Shown piece by piece: positions 21,369-33,876 of a DNA stretch of 64,000 nt; within the stretch, counting starts at the first letter, position 1, and each line of letters starts with the position of its first letter. Below the pieces are notes generated by a model. The model had not been told where the DNA came from, searched no databases, and saw nothing but the letters and a program-made list of their open reading frames with translations. Location of the stretch: contig NC_090729.1 in the NCBI RefSeq assembly GCF_036898095.1, positions 82,989,439-83,053,438 of the forward strand, given 5' to 3'. Source of the stretch: Palaemon carinicauda. Its lineage: Eukaryota; Arthropoda; Malacostraca; Decapoda; Palaemonidae. The position numbers and the translations under genes were made by a program.

Positions 21369-24300
21369 GTAGGCCATCGCTTGTGGCGGTGGCCTCCCAT
21401 GTTTCTAATCTTTTCTTTTTACAGGATGCAGGAACGGGCGTGCGATTTTTGGTAGACACGGGTGCTTGTCGTTCTCTTTTGCCAAGGAAACTCTTCATGG
21501 CACGACGTAGTCTGTCTACATCTGCCGACGTCCGCTTGGTAGCTGCCAACGGATCTGCGATACCCACCTACGGTTACGAGAACCTCACATTATCGTTCGG
21601 AAACGGTAAATTCAATTGGAAGTTTCTCGTTGCTGACGTCACAATGCCAATCCCCGGTGTGGATTTCCTCTCTGATTTCCACCTTCTGGTCGATGTCGCC
21701 CACCGACGATTGGTCAACGCAGACTCGTACTTGTCGACACCTCTTCAACCCGCCCCCTCTAACCTCGCTCTCCACATCAGCGCACCCACAGATGCCTACG
21801 CCAACCTCCCCCCGTCGTACCCGGAAGTTTTCCGTCCAGAACTTCGCCAAACGCCCACGGTTCCTGCCAATCACGGTATTTATCACCATATCAAGACGAC
21901 GGGACCCCCAGTCTTCGCAAAATTCAGACGTCTAGCACCGGAACGATTGGCCGCCGCCAAACAGACGTTCGCCGAAATGGAGAAAATGGGCCTTTGCCAA
22001 AAGGCCTCCAGCCCATGGTCGTCACCCTTACACATCGTTCTGAAGAAAGACGGCTCCCTCCGTCCGTGCGGGGATTACAGGCGCCTGAACATGCAAACAG
22101 AACCGGATCACTACCCCCTCCCAAACATTGCCGATGTGACCTACCTGCACAAAGCGAAGGTTTTCTCTACGCTCGACCTCCTGAAGGGGTATTATCAGGT
22201 GCCTATGAACCCAGAAGACATTCCCAAGACCACCATCACCACTCCGTTTGGCACATACACCTTCAATTACTCCTGTTTTGGCCTTCGTAATGCTGGGGCA
22301 ACGTTTCAACGTCTCATGGATGGCATCTTAGGGAACCTCCCTTTCTGTGTATGTTATGTGGACGATATACTTGTGTTCTCCTCCTCAAAAGAGGAACACC
22401 TCCGTCACCTGCGCATCGTGCTCGACCGCCTGCAACAAAACGGCCTTATAGTCCGGTACGACAAGTGTACCTTTGGCGCCAACGAAGTGTCGTTCTTAGG
22501 GCACCGTATCACTCCTGAAGGAGTCCATCCCCTCCCTGAGAAGGTAGCAGCCGTTCAGAACTTCCCCGCGCCCTCGACCATCAAAGCTCTGCAGGAATTC
22601 TTGGGCATGTTCAACTATTATCACCGTTTTCTGCCAGCCATTGCCGACACTCTAGCTCCCCTCTACGCCTCCCTCAAGGGCAAGCCAAAGGACCTGAAGT
22701 GGGGTCCCCTTCAAGAAGCAGCCTTCTGCAATGCAAAGAAGGCCCTCTCAACTGCTGCGGCTCTCAATTTTCCTATCCCACACGCCCCTCTCCTTTTCTC
22801 CACCGATGCCAGCGACGTCGCTATTGGTGCAGTACTCGAGCAGGTGGTCAAAGGCTCGCCCCGCCCATTGTCGTTCTTTAGCAGAAAACTGTCCAAGGCA
22901 GAATCGGGTTATTCTACCTTCGATCGAGAATTGCTGGCGGTGCACTTGGCTGTCCGTCACATTCGCCATTTCTTAGAAGGTACGCCCTTCGTCATTCGCA
23001 CAGACCACATGCCTCTGGTGCACGCCTTCACTCGACAGTCTGACGCCTGGTCCGCCCGTCAATGCCGACATCTCTCCGCCGTGGCTGAATACAATTGCAC
23101 CCTTCAATACGTCCCTGGGAAAATGAATCCCGTTGCCGATGCCCTGTCAAGAAACACGTTGGCTGCCGTTCAACTGGGATTGGATTACAACGCCCTGGCT
23201 GAAGCCCAACAACAGGATCCAGAGTATCAAGCTTGTAGGACATCCTGCACGTCCCTCTGTTGGGAAGATTTTCCCCTCGAAGACTCCAACACCACCCTCC
23301 TCTGTGACGTCAGTACTAGTAGACCGCGACCTTGGATTCCTGCTCCTATGCGCCGACAGGTGTTTGATTTCATTCACGGCCTTTCACATCCCTCGTGCCG
23401 TTCTACTGCACAGCTGCTGAAGGCAAAGTTCATTTGGCACGGCATTTCTAAGGATGCTAAGGATTGGGTCCGCGCCTGTACTTCTTGCCAAACTTCCAAA
23501 GTACATCAACACATGGATTCAGGAGTGGGCCCCTTTCCTCAACCTCAGCGTCGTTTCGCACACATTCATGTTGACGTTGTAGGCCCCCTACCCACATCAC
23601 AAGGACATCGTTACCTGTTTACCGTCATCGACCACTCCACTCGTTGGCCTGAAGCCATTCCCTTGGAAACTGCAACGTCCGCCTCATGTACATCTGCCTT
23701 ACTCTCTGGATGGATTTCAAGATTCGGTATCCCTGAGCATATTACTTCTGACAGGGGAACCACTTTCACCTCTCAATTGTAGACATCATTAGCGAATCTC
23801 CTGGGCATCACCCTACATCAGACAACGGCCTACAACCCCGCTGCCAATGGAATGGTTGAACGTTTTCATCGCACCCTCAAAGCAGCTTTGATGTCCCGCT
23901 GCAAGGATTGCAACTGGTTTACTCAACTTCCCTGGGTCCTCCTGGGACTAAGGACCACTCCTAAAGACGCCCTCGACGTCTCGGCAGCTGAAATGGTGTA
24001 TGGCGACCCGTTGGTCGTCCCTGCCGAATTTTTTCCTTCTACAACCTCCTCCGACGATCTCCAGCGCATACGTCACGTCGTGGGAAAATTTACTCCGTGC
24101 CGCCAGACTTACAAGCCCCCAGCGAAGCATCACATACCAACGGACTTGCACTCTGCAACGCACGTCTTCCTGCGCAACGACACTAGCAAGCCACCACTAA
24201 CACCCCCTTACAGGGGCCCTTTCCTTGTGATCCGACGCAGTCCGAAAGCATTCCTTCTAAACATTCGGGGCAAAGAAGACTGGGTCTCCATTGATCGTCT

Positions 24301-24370
24301 AAAACCTGTTTATCTTCTGCCAGATGACACGCCTAAAGTTCGCCTCTCTAGATCAGGGCGCCCTATTTAA
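21293..24370 (+). pseudogene. pol: Gypsy-1 Pol (protease, RT, RNase H, integrase), one stop
   Basis: Single frame to 24,370 with one in-frame TAG at 23,780-23,782, probably from TGG. In order: protease with FLVDTGACRSLLP near 21,450; RT with YVDDILVF near 22,356; RNase H with STDASDVAIGAVLEQ near 22,800; an integrase zinc region (HGLSHPSC ... CTSC) near 23,375-23,490; and the catalytic core VDVVGP, TSDRGTTF and NGMVERFH. The stop falls between the second Asp and the Glu of the DDE triad. Two parts of integrase would be made separately, so the element is probably dead but very recently so. Confidence 0.9.
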
Positions 24371-24391
24371 CATGTACAGTATGTCATTTTT

Positions 24392-24409
24392 AGGGGGGGG
24401 GGGGAGCCA
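24392..24409 (+). promoter_or_regulatory. Gypsy-1 polypurine tract
   Basis: An A/G-only stretch, mostly G, lies directly before the 3' LTR and serves as plus-strand primer. Confidence 0.8.
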
Positions 24410-24660
24410 TGTACCAACCGTGTGGCACACAATTGTACATAATTATTTTGTATATATTATGCTTGTATCTGCGCTCTTCCCTCGCACTAAAAAGAACCTG
24501 AATGATCATGTCTCCGTTTTGCTCTGTAACATTGTCTGTCTCTCGAACAGGTCATGTCCTGTTGCCTTGAGGTTTTGTATATAAAGAAGAGTGTTCCTTA
24601 ATAAACTCAGTTGATTGCATCCTGCCTTTGAGTTCACAACTCCTCTCTCGGCCCGTCACA
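24410..24660 (+). repeat. Gypsy-1 3' LTR
   Basis: Same length as the 5' LTR; three substitutions. Followed by GTAA. Confidence 0.95.
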
Positions 24661-24664
24661 GTAA

Positions 24665-25121
24665 CCTCTTCAGTAATTTGTTTGCTCCTATTTACCCATA
24701 TTTACTCATACTGGCCCATATGTATTGGTTTTCAGAGTTATTAACTGCATTTTTTTTCTTTTTTTTTGAGTATATAATCTTTTTGGGTATATAATCTTTT
24801 TGAGTTTTGTTTTTAGTTTCCAGTTAATCACATTATATATCTATTGTATTCATATGTTTATAGTTCCTATTTTTTTCATGATTAAAAGCGCAACCACTAT
24901 AATGAGATATGTGAACTTGCTTTGTTCAGACTTTGTAGTTTGTTGCTATTTGAGTTTATTTTTTAGAGAAGTTGAGGTTTTGTGCACGCAAAGCAAACTG
25001 CGGCTGAATAGTAATGTTGGGGTTTGAGTTTAAAGTAACCTTTGATGTTACGGTTTTTTTTTTTTTTTTTTTTTAGCCTACCACAGTTCCAGGAGAAACT
25101 GTAACTTGGTAGGGGGGGATT
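24665..25121. other. 3' end of env-bearing element with polypurine tract
   Basis: AT-rich with no gene. Ends with a T-run (from about 25,053) and then GGTAGGGGGGGA (25,108-25,119), a candidate polypurine tract right before the 3' LTR. Confidence 0.6.
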
Positions 25122-25829
25122 TGTCACGTAGGCAATGCTTAAAACCCCTGTTTAGGGTCATGTAAACGACCTCTGCCTGCTGGATTCGCTTGGGAATGCA
25201 TGCTACCTCAGCTTCCATCGGTGACAGCATTCTGTTGTCTCCTCAATCTGTTAATGAAGGGTTTTTTGTTATCACCTCATTGTTCTTACAGATTGTGTGG
25301 GAAAGCTGCAGCAAGGAGACAAAGGACATCCGGAAACATCCGGGTAGTACCAGAACGGACTACTATCTCGATACCCCTAGGAAAGGTGGCACCTGCACCT
25401 GGACGCTTTAACCACGTCTTGCGGAGTGCCACACCTAGAAGTCAGTCTGGATGGAGCCATTGTCAGAGTAAAGGGCTTGTGTCGCTCCGTTGTTCAAGGA
25501 CTCATTTATTAAGATAAGAAAGTTTTAGTGTAGTTATAATTGTCTTTGAGTAATAAGTTAAACTATGAAAACTTTTTAAATAGACTTTGTCACCTAGCTA
25601 TATGCTCACTCAAGAAAATTATGATCTAATATTTTTAGTGTAAGAGCACCTATCACTTTGATATTGAAGACGCTTTCCAGAATTTTCATTAACTTAGAAA
25701 TTTATGAAGTTCTCAAGACTAAACTTGGGAAATTTTCATTTAAATACAAGAAAGTTTGAAATGTAGATTAGTCTCTGTCCTATCCCGTTTTTTGAACTAT
25801 ATTTTTTATTTAATTTGTCTGTCTTGACA
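25122..25829 (+). repeat. 3' LTR of env-bearing retroelement
   Basis: 708 bp, TGTCACGTAG to TTGACA, direct repeat of 1,722-2,424. ACTT follows at 25,830. Confidence 0.8.
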
Positions 25830-26036
25830 ACTTTCCTCAACTTTCCTAAACCTCCTCTGGAGTCACAACGAGCCCCCTCCCACACTCCTCCTCCACCTTC
25901 ACCAAGGCCATTCTCTCCCTCCCTCCCTGTCACTCATACTCACTCTGATAAAACCCATCCACAATCCACCTCACTAATAACCAACACCTGTGTCACCGTT
26001 AACTCCCTAAGCAATTTTCCCAGCCTCAATAGATCC
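25830..26036 (+). pseudogene. LINE ORF1 continuation
   Basis: An open Pro/Ser/Thr-rich frame (SHTPPPPSPRPFSPSLP and so on) matches in style the frame that enters the LTR element at 1,721. I read it as the linker part of ORF1 separated by the insertion. It ends in the tandem-repeat array. Confidence 0.45.
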
Positions 26037-26237
26037 ACCAATGTATCAAAAATATATATGGCTTATTTGAATATGAAAAACACGTCTAAATGTGCAAAAT
26101 TTATCATTAATTGAATGCCAAGTAACAAACTACCAATTAGCTACGATGGTGAAGATGGGTTGATTTCAATTCTAAGTACAAAACACCTGAATTCGACAGG
26201 TATAAGTACAGTAGAATTGTCATTGACTTTTATCTTT

Positions 26238-26308
26238 CTTCGTGGCCAAGTGGTTTAGTCACTGTCTGTACAAGCTTGCTGACCAGGGTTCGATTCCCGG
26301 CCGGACAC
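26238..26308 (+). repeat. tRNA-like pol III promoter block, copy 1
   Basis: TGGCCAAGTGG fits an A box and GGTTCGATTCC a B box, about 44 bases apart, ending CCGGCCGGACACA. The A-box context resembles Leu/Ser tRNAs. It does not fold as an obvious complete tRNA, so it is a tRNA-derived SINE head and not a tRNA gene. Confidence 0.7.
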
Positions 26309-26574
26309 AAGCTCTTGTCTTTGTGTGATTTCGCCTGGGGCTCTGATCCCGAGGTCGTTAAGAGAATCCAGACATTAATGTATCAAAAATATATATGGCT
26401 TATTTGAATATGAAAAACACGTCTAAATGTGCAAAATTTATCATTAATTGAATGCCAAGTAACAAACTACCAATTAGCTACGATGGTGAAGATGGGTTGA
26501 TTTCAATTCTAAGTACAAAACACCTGAATTCGACAGGTATAAGTACAGTAGAATTGTCATTGACTTTTATCTTT

Positions 26575-26645
26575 CTTCGTGGCCAAGTGGTTTAGTCACT
26601 GTCTGTACAAGCTTGCCGACCAGGGTTCGATTCCCGGCCGGACAC
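26575..26645 (+). repeat. tRNA-like block, copy 2
   Basis: Same A and B boxes; differs from copy 1 by GCTGAC to GCCGAC. Confidence 0.7.
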
Positions 26646-26837
26646 AAGCTCTTGTCTTTGTGTGATTTCGCCTGGGGCTCTGATCCCGAGGTCGTTAAGA
26701 GAATCCAGACATTAATGTATCAAAAATATATATGGCTTATTTGAATATGAAAAAAGGGTTGATTTCAATTCTAAGTACAAAACACCTGAATTCGACAGGT
26801 ATAAGTACAGTGGAATTGTCATTGACTTTTATCTTTC

Positions 26838-26908
26838 TTCGTGGCCAAGTGGTTTAGTCACTGTCTGTACAAGCTTGCCGACCAGGGTTCGATTCCCGGC
26901 CGGACACA
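26838..26908 (+). repeat. tRNA-like block, copy 3
   Basis: Identical to copy 2, in the unit with the internal deletion. Confidence 0.7.
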
Positions 26909-27174
26909 AGCTCTTGTCTTTGTGTGATTTCGCCTGGGGCTCTGATCCCGAGGTCGTTAAGAGAATCCAGACATTAATGTATCAAAAATATATATGGCTT
27001 ATTTGAATATGAAAAACACGTCTAAATGTGCAAAAATTATCATTAATTGAGTGCCAAGTAACAAACTACCAATTAGCTACGATGGTGAAGATGGGTTGAT
27101 TTCAATTCCAAGTACAAAACACCTGAACTCGACAGGTATAAGTACAGTAGAATTGTCATTGACTTTTATCTTTC

Positions 27175-27245
27175 TTCGTGGCCAAGTGGTTTAGTCACTG
27201 TCTGTACAAGCTTGCCGACCAGGGTTCGATTCCCAGCCGGACACA
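27175..27245 (+). repeat. tRNA-like block, copy 4
   Basis: One change after the B box (CCCAGCCGG for CCCGGCCGG). Confidence 0.7.
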
Positions 27246-27340
27246 AGCTCTTGTCTTTGTGTGATTTCGCCTGGGGCTCTGATCCCGAGATCGTTAAGAG
27301 AATCCAGACATTAATGTATCAAAAATATATATGGCTTATT

Positions 27341-28422
<1,082 letters not shown>

Positions 28423-28993
28423 GTATGGCATAAAGCCATACCATATCTTAGGAAGGACGCAGAGAAGGTGCCGATAGGAACGACACTTGGAGAAATGTTC
28501 ACGATGAACCTTGTGGCCCCTATTCATCGAAGGGGCTGCACGGTGATAGTAAATGATTTCTTCACGAGTCTTCCACTTGCCTTGGCACTTGAGACAGAGG
28601 CCATATACTTGTGTGGCAACATTCGACAGAAACCTTACATTCCCTAAATGATTTCTGAGAAGGTGCTTCCTATCAAGGACTCAGTGGCTGTGTTCAATTA
28701 CGAACACAATTTGACCCTTCAATGTCAGCAAGTTAATAGAACAAAGGTCATGTTGTTGAGTATCCTTCATCACGATCCTTCTGATATCAAGAAGAGAATA
28801 ACTAACATACAAATGTTCTATAAATTGACGAAGAGGGTTGTAGACACATTTGATCAGATGTGTGCTATATCCAATTGTATTAGTAAGAGACGACGCTGGC
28901 CACTGTTTCTTTTTTGGCATACCGAATATAGTAATGGTAAATTCCTAAATTCTGTACATGTCCATGCCCTTCAAGCCGATGCCAAGGGGAACT
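28423..28993 (+). pseudogene. piggyBac transposase fragment
   Basis: Begins exactly after a candidate acceptor with GTA TGG CAT. It has VNDFFTSLPLALAL, matching the piggyBac block around the second catalytic Asp, and VVDTFDQMCA followed by RRWPLFLF, matching the third-Asp block. An in-frame TAA lies at 28,645-28,647. At the second Asp the usual DN order is ND, so the catalytic Asp may be lost. The gene is cut at 28,993 by the gypsy array. It would catalyse TTAA-specific cut-and-paste transposition if whole. Confidence 0.7.
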
Positions 28994-29436
28994 TGTACTA
29001 TTTGTTTTCAAGATATCTAATGAGTTCAGCATACTATTCACTCACCTAAAAATAGTAATACAGTAGTTACATGATGATATTAAATCCCAGCCTCGTAGCC
29101 GAATTGTCTTCTGAGTTGAATGGGTTATAATCAGAGACAGACTTCTTAAAAGAATAAATTTTAATGATACTTGTGATTACATTGCTCTATAACAGCCAAG
29201 TCCCAAGTGCGTGTGGAGCGTCATAAAAAATCTGACAAAACAAAACATTGCCAAACAACAAAGAATCACATCCTATCTTTGAGGTAATAAATAAATGCTT
29301 GAATCCTAATGCCAAAATAAATCATTTCACTTATATAAAAAGCATAACATGTTTTATCCATGCAATATGATGCAATGTTGCGCAATACATGTAACACTTG
29401 AAGTAATACAGTACATTATTACAATAATACGTAACA
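28994..29436 (-). repeat. Gypsy-2 LTR1 (3' LTR of body 1)
   Basis: 443 bp, TGTACTATTT to GTAACA on the plus strand. It lacks the roughly 98-bp internal duplication and about 50 bp present in LTR2-4. It abuts the piggyBac fragment. Confidence 0.85.
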
Positions 29437-29450
29437 GCCTCCTCCCCATC
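29437..29450 (-). promoter_or_regulatory. polypurine tract of body 1
   Basis: Minus strand reads ATGGGGAGGAGGC directly before LTR1. In the other bodies the tract is GGGGAGGGGGAGGC (34,465; 39,499; 53,346). Confidence 0.65.
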
Positions 29451-31828
29451 AACTTGACATTTTAAAAATCTTTATAAATCTAATCTCTCAGGGGGCTATC
29501 CTCTATTAATCCTATAAGGAATCACTTTTAACCTCATCTTGTAATGGTACATGAATTGGTTCTTAATCTACATTTGATGTTGGAGCATCTTGGTTAATAT
29601 TTGACTCATTTGACCTAACTACTTCTTTAAGTTTCTTATATCTAACATTCACATGCTCTACTGTATTTTTGTTTAATGGTTGTAATTGATCAACATGATG
29701 TTTTACAACATTATCACCAACACAAACATCATAATGTAAATTTCCTATCTCTCTTACAATCTCTCCTGGTACCCATTCCTCTGGAGTGTTGTACGATCTT
29801 ACCATGACATCAGATAAAGGTAAAAAATGTCTTACATTAGGAAGCTTTACTACTTGTTTATACCCTTTATCTTCTAAATCACTTTGCAAAAATGTATACA
29901 AAAATCTAACTTACACCTTAACCTCCTCCCCATCAACAAATTTGAGGCTGTCATGCCTGTTGTGCTGTGCGGCGTTGTTCTATAAGACAATAAAAACTTT
30001 GATACATGCAAAAATATGCTTTTCTACACTTCATATTGTGTTTAAACGTTTGAAAAAATCTTTTAGCCTTTCCATTGGTCGATGGATGATACGTTGCAGA
30101 AAATGTATGCTTTATACCATTGACATTACGAAATTCTTTAAACTCTTGTGATGAAAATTGTGGAACATTATCTGTAACAATTCTCTCTGGAATACCATGT
30201 GTAGAAAAAATTTTCATTAACTCTTATATTGTAGCGTAAGACATTGTTGTCTTCATAGGTATGATTTCTGGCCACTTACTGTAAGCATCTACTACTATCA
30301 AAAACAAGTAATTTAAAAAACGACCTGCAAAATCTATATGCACTCTTTGCCATGGACACCTGGGTAACGCCCATGGGTGCATTCTAGCAAATTGAGTATT
30401 TGTCTGTTGCATAACACAATTCATACAATTCCTTATACTGTTTAAGATTCTGCATCTTTACACCTGGCAACCATACAAAAGTTCTTGCAATTGATTTTGA
30501 TCTTACAATACCTTGGTGATCAGCATGTATATCAGACAAAACCTTATTCCTCAGTGAATTAGGAATAACTACCCTTGAACCTCTCATCACTATTCCTTGT
30601 GTTACACTCAGTTCATACCATATATCCTCATAGGGTTTACAATTTTCCTCTTTTCCACATAAGTCCCTACCAGTCATTAAACTCTCTAAAACCTCACAAA
30701 GTACTGGGTTTCTTTTGGTACTGTGTGCTACATCTTTTGCAGTTATGGATACATCATATACAGAAATTAACAGAATACTGCCTTCATACTCCTCTGGAGC
30801 TTTGTGTACTGTTAATCTGGATAAAGCATCTGCGTTACCCATGTTATATGTTGGACAGTACTCTATATCATAGTGGTACATGGCTAACGTAATTGCCCAA
30901 CGTTGTAGTCTTGCAGCTATCAAAGTAGGTAAACTTGCTTTTGGACCCAATATTGCTAATAAAGGTTTATGATCTGTAACAAGTGTGAACCTTTTCCTAC
31001 CATAAAGATACATATGGAATCTTTTAACCCCATAAACTAATGCTAAATTTTCCTTTACTATTTGAGAGTAATTCCTTTCTGCCTTGTTCAATACTCCAGA
31101 AGTGAATGCAATTGATTTTTCCGTTCCATCTGGCATTATATGAGATAATACTGCACCTAAACCTATGTTTGATGCATCACATACTAATTTAACTGGTAAA
31201 TCCATTTGATGATGTACTAGGAATGAATGTGATGTTATTTCCTGTTTGATTCTTTCAAAAGATTCCTGACACTCTTGTTTCCACTTCCATTCTACACCGT
31301 TATTCAACAGATTATACAATGGATGTGCAATTGTAGACAAATTCTGAATGAAATTCCCATAAAATGTTACTAAACCTAGAAATGATTGTAATTCCTTAAC
31401 ATTTTATGGCACTTTTGTTGATTGTACAGCTTTAATCTTCTTTTCAGTTTTGAGAATATTTTAACCATTTATTACAAAACCTAAGTATTCCACTGAATCA
31501 ACTTCTAAAATATATTTGTTCTTATTTACTCTGATATTATGTTCCTTCAACTTCTTCAGAAGTGTTCGCAATCTTTCTCTATGTTCTCTTGTGTCTTTAC
31601 CGGCAATTAAAATATCATCTATAAAAATGAATACTCCTTGCATTCCTGAAAAAATTTTGTCCATAGTTTGTTGCCATATAGCTGGACTACTTGCAACTCC
31701 AAAAGGTAATCTCATTGGTCTAAACAAACCTAAGGATGTATCTACTGTACATAATTCTTGTGAAGTTTCATCCATGGGAAGCTGTTGAAATGCTTGTCTT
31801 AAATCTAATTTAAAAAAAAAAAAACACT

Positions 31829-32028
31829 GCATCCTGACATAGTTGCAAACATGTCTTTCGGATTTAGTAATGGATGTTAATCTACTTGCAGTTGTGGATT
31901 CAACGTTACTTTGTAATCTCCACATCCTGCATCCTGACATAGTTGCAAACATGTTTTTCGGATTTAGTAATGGATGTTGAGCTACTTGCAGTTGTGGATT
32001 CAACGTTACTTTGTAATCTCCACATAAC
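31829..32028. repeat. 100-bp tandem duplication in RT, body 1
   Basis: GCATCCTGACATAGTTGCAA opens each unit, at 31,829 and 31,929. An A-run (T-run on the coding strand) precedes it. Same structure at 36,865, 41,902 and 55,750. Confidence 0.95.
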
Positions 32029-32897
32029 CTAATCTGTCCACTTTCCTTCACAATAGGTATTAATGGTGTAGCCCAATCTGAATATGTAACCTTTTCCCAG
32101 GAACCTTAATTTTCTAATCTCCTGATTTCTGTTTCAACTGCACATTTCAATGCATACGGTACTGGTGTGAGAGCACAAAATCTAAAAGTCAGGTTTCAAA
32201 ACTAAAATTGCCTTTGCATTCTTTACTGTACATACTTTATCTTCAAATGTGTCTTGAAACACTGATATGATATTATCCACAGATATTTCATTTTTGTGTT
32301 CATCTTGTCTACCTATAACCTTCAAAATACTAGGCCAATCTAACTTCAAATACAGTAGCCAATCTAAACCTAGCAAAGTTTGTCCATTTCCTTTTACTAC
32401 TGTTAATGGCATTCTCTCTAATTTCTGTTATTTGTACTGTACTTCTACATTCGAAGCACCTATTACCTGAATATCAAAACCATTATAACCTTTCAAAACT
32501 CTATTTGTACCTTCTAATGACAAATTAGGAATGCTTTTAGCAGTTTTCTCAAACATAATTGATATATCGGCTGCTGTGTCAACTTGCATCAAATTTGTTT
32601 TACCATTTGTGATTACTTCTACCATGATATGTTTCTTTGCACCTTTGTTGATGGAATTAATGCGAAACGCAAAATCAGTTTCTGACCTAACCTGATTATC
32701 ATGAACATTTTCCGCATTATTCTCTTGACCAATAGTATCAACTGTGGCATTTATTTTCTTTGCGTACTGTTTAGGGAATCTACAAGCAGTTGCAAAATGA
32801 CCCATCTTTCTGCAATTCTGGCATGTTTGTCCAGTAGCAGGGCATTTCTTTGCTTCATATGCAAGATGATCAGTTTTGCCACACCTATAACACTTGG

Positions 32898-32904
32898 GTT
32901 TTTT
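32898..32904 (-). promoter_or_regulatory. slippery heptamer A AAA AAC between gag and pro, body 1
   Basis: On the minus strand the gag frame reads GGA AAA AAC. Slipping back one base gives the frame KKPKCYRCG, which holds the zinc knuckles and protease. Same heptamer at 37,934-37,940 and 51,781-51,787. Confidence 0.6.
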
Positions 32905-33601
32905 CCCTGTTGTTTCTGTATATAGGCCTGATTCTGATATTCATGAACATTAGTGTTTGGCACTTTTCTATGACTAGGCTTTGACATATTCCTTCTCTGA
33001 TTCTCATTGTTTTTCCACTTAGAACCTGCTGTATTAATTTTAGAATTTTCCATTCTAATGCTTGTAGAACTACCTATTATTTTTCTCTGCCCATTTGATG
33101 TTCCTAAAGCTTTCCTGTTATTAATACCATCTCTAATGTTTAATCTTTAACTTGCAATAATTTCTTTTTTAGCTCTTGTAATGTGCAATGTGCAATAACT
33201 TTATATATGATAACAGTTTCTAACTCTAGAAATTCACATGAAACACCTAAATTCTTTAGTCTAGTCACAAATGCATCTAAACTTTCATTTTCTTTCTGAT
33301 ACGCCTGTGCAGTAAATTGGTATCTTTCAAAAACATTATTGACTTGAGGAGCAGAATATATGGTAAGAGCCTTAATTGCACCTTCACTTGTGTCATCTGC
33401 AGGCTGTAATGTCTTAAACACTTCCCGAACTTTCCTACCTGCTGTATGAAGTAATAAGGCCTTCTTTTGGGCATCTTTTGTGTTCCTTAATGCTTCTAAA
33501 TAAATCTTAAATCCCTCACACCACTGTTGCCATCGTGTTGCAACAGAATTGGGCTCAGCTGGGATGCTAAATCGTTCAGGATGTTCAATGTCAAGGGGCA
33601 T
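32899..33601 (-). pseudogene. gag: Gypsy-2 body 1 gag
   Basis: An ATG at 33,601 opens a capsid-like frame of 153 codons (PERFSIPAEPNSVATRWQQW ... ERYQFTAQAYQKENESLDAF), typical of Ty3/gypsy Gag. A TAA follows KD. The linker then continues in another frame (MENSKINTAGSKW...) to the slippery site. In body 3 linker and capsid share one frame, interrupted only by that TAA, so the ancestral gag was longer. The zinc knuckles are in the -1 frame. Confidence 0.85.
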
Positions 33602-33876
33602 TTTGATTCTTACCTTAATACCTACAATAGGTTACTGTTCTGGAGTCACTTTGTATCCTACCTTTTTTTGTATCCTACCCAACCCTAAAAAAACTTACTT
33701 CTTTCGTTTGCTTGCTATGATGAAATTCCTCCATTCTGTTGCTTGGGAAATCTTCATTGGGCTTTTTCTCCTCTTGTCTGTGGATCTACAAAACTTCCAT
33801 TTCCTCTGATGGCCATCAATCTGCAAACGCCCCAATATTTCTTCTGTGTGTGTTCGTCCTTCTGGTCATCGCCAAT
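33602..33876 (-). other. Gypsy-2 body 1 leader with primer-binding site
   Basis: Untranslated leader. Minus strand from 33,874 reads TGGCGATGACCAGAAGGA next to the LTR, a candidate primer-binding site; bodies 2 and 3 have TGGCGACGACCAGAAGGA. Confidence 0.6.

Larger units (their letters stand above)
20234..24660 (+). mobile_element. Ty3/gypsy element (Gypsy-1), nearly intact
   Basis: 4,427 bp with 251-bp LTRs that differ at three positions by my count (about 1%). GTAA flanks both ends (20,230-20,233 and 24,661-24,664). Primer-binding site, gag, protease-RT-RNase H-integrase and a G-rich polypurine tract follow in the standard Ty3/gypsy order. Two lesions are seen: a frame change between gag and pol, and one stop in integrase. 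It is a recent insertion into the env-bearing element. Confidence 0.95.
1722..25829 (+). mobile_element. env-bearing LTR retroelement, heavily invaded
   Basis: Direct repeats at 1,722-2,424 and 25,122-25,829 both start TGTCAC and end TTGACA, and ACTT flanks both. A purine-rich tract precedes the right repeat. Subtracting the inserted DIRS element and gypsy element leaves about 8.6 kb, a normal size for an errantivirus-like element. An env-like frame lies in the 3' half. No protease, RT or integrase motifs were found between 2,425 and 6,890, so pol is deleted or unrecognisable. The LTRs differ at roughly 8% over their first 200 bp by eye, so this insertion is older than the gypsy element inside it. 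Confidence 0.75.
26037..27342 (+). repeat. tandem array of a 337-bp unit with tRNA-like sequence
   Basis: Four units start with AATGTATCAAAAATATATAT at about 26,038, 26,375, 26,712 and 26,975, and a fifth begins at 27,312 and breaks into (TA)n. Spacing is 337, 337, 263 (a 74-base deletion) and 337. Units are nearly identical. Each has a tRNA-like block and a common tail. Confidence 0.9.
29563..32904 (-). pseudogene. pol: Gypsy-2 body 1 pro-pol
   Basis: In minus-strand order: two zinc knuckles (CYRCGKTDH ... CQNCRKMGHFATAC) in the same frame as protease (MQVDTAADISIM, near 32,570); RT (FIDDILIAG near 31,614, catalytic Asp pair kept); RNase H (LVCDASNIGLGAVLSH near 31,170; ADALSR); the integrase zinc region and core (HIDFAG, VTDNVPQF), ending near 29,563. 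The Glu of integrase appears as Lys (NGKAKRF, where the others have NGEAERF). A 100-bp tandem duplication (31,829-32,028) breaks RT, and several frameshifts exist. Polyprotein for reverse transcription and integration; dead. Confidence 0.9.

Noticed and set aside
21363..21424. A 62-nt intron between Gypsy-1 gag and pol (GTGTAAGT ... TTTTTACAG)
   Set aside because: The sequence inside encodes SNLFFLQD, which matches the usual residues before the protease in related elements, so it is coding. The acceptor-like T-run is just Leu/Phe codons. A one-base frame lesion is simpler.
26238..27245. Four functional tRNA genes
   Set aside because: A and B boxes are good, but there is no convincing acceptor stem and anticodon arm, and the block is part of a 337-bp repeat. 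A tRNA-derived repeat fits better.
26037..27342. CRISPR-like array
   Set aside because: Units are 337 bp, nearly identical throughout, with no unique spacers, in a eukaryotic genome.
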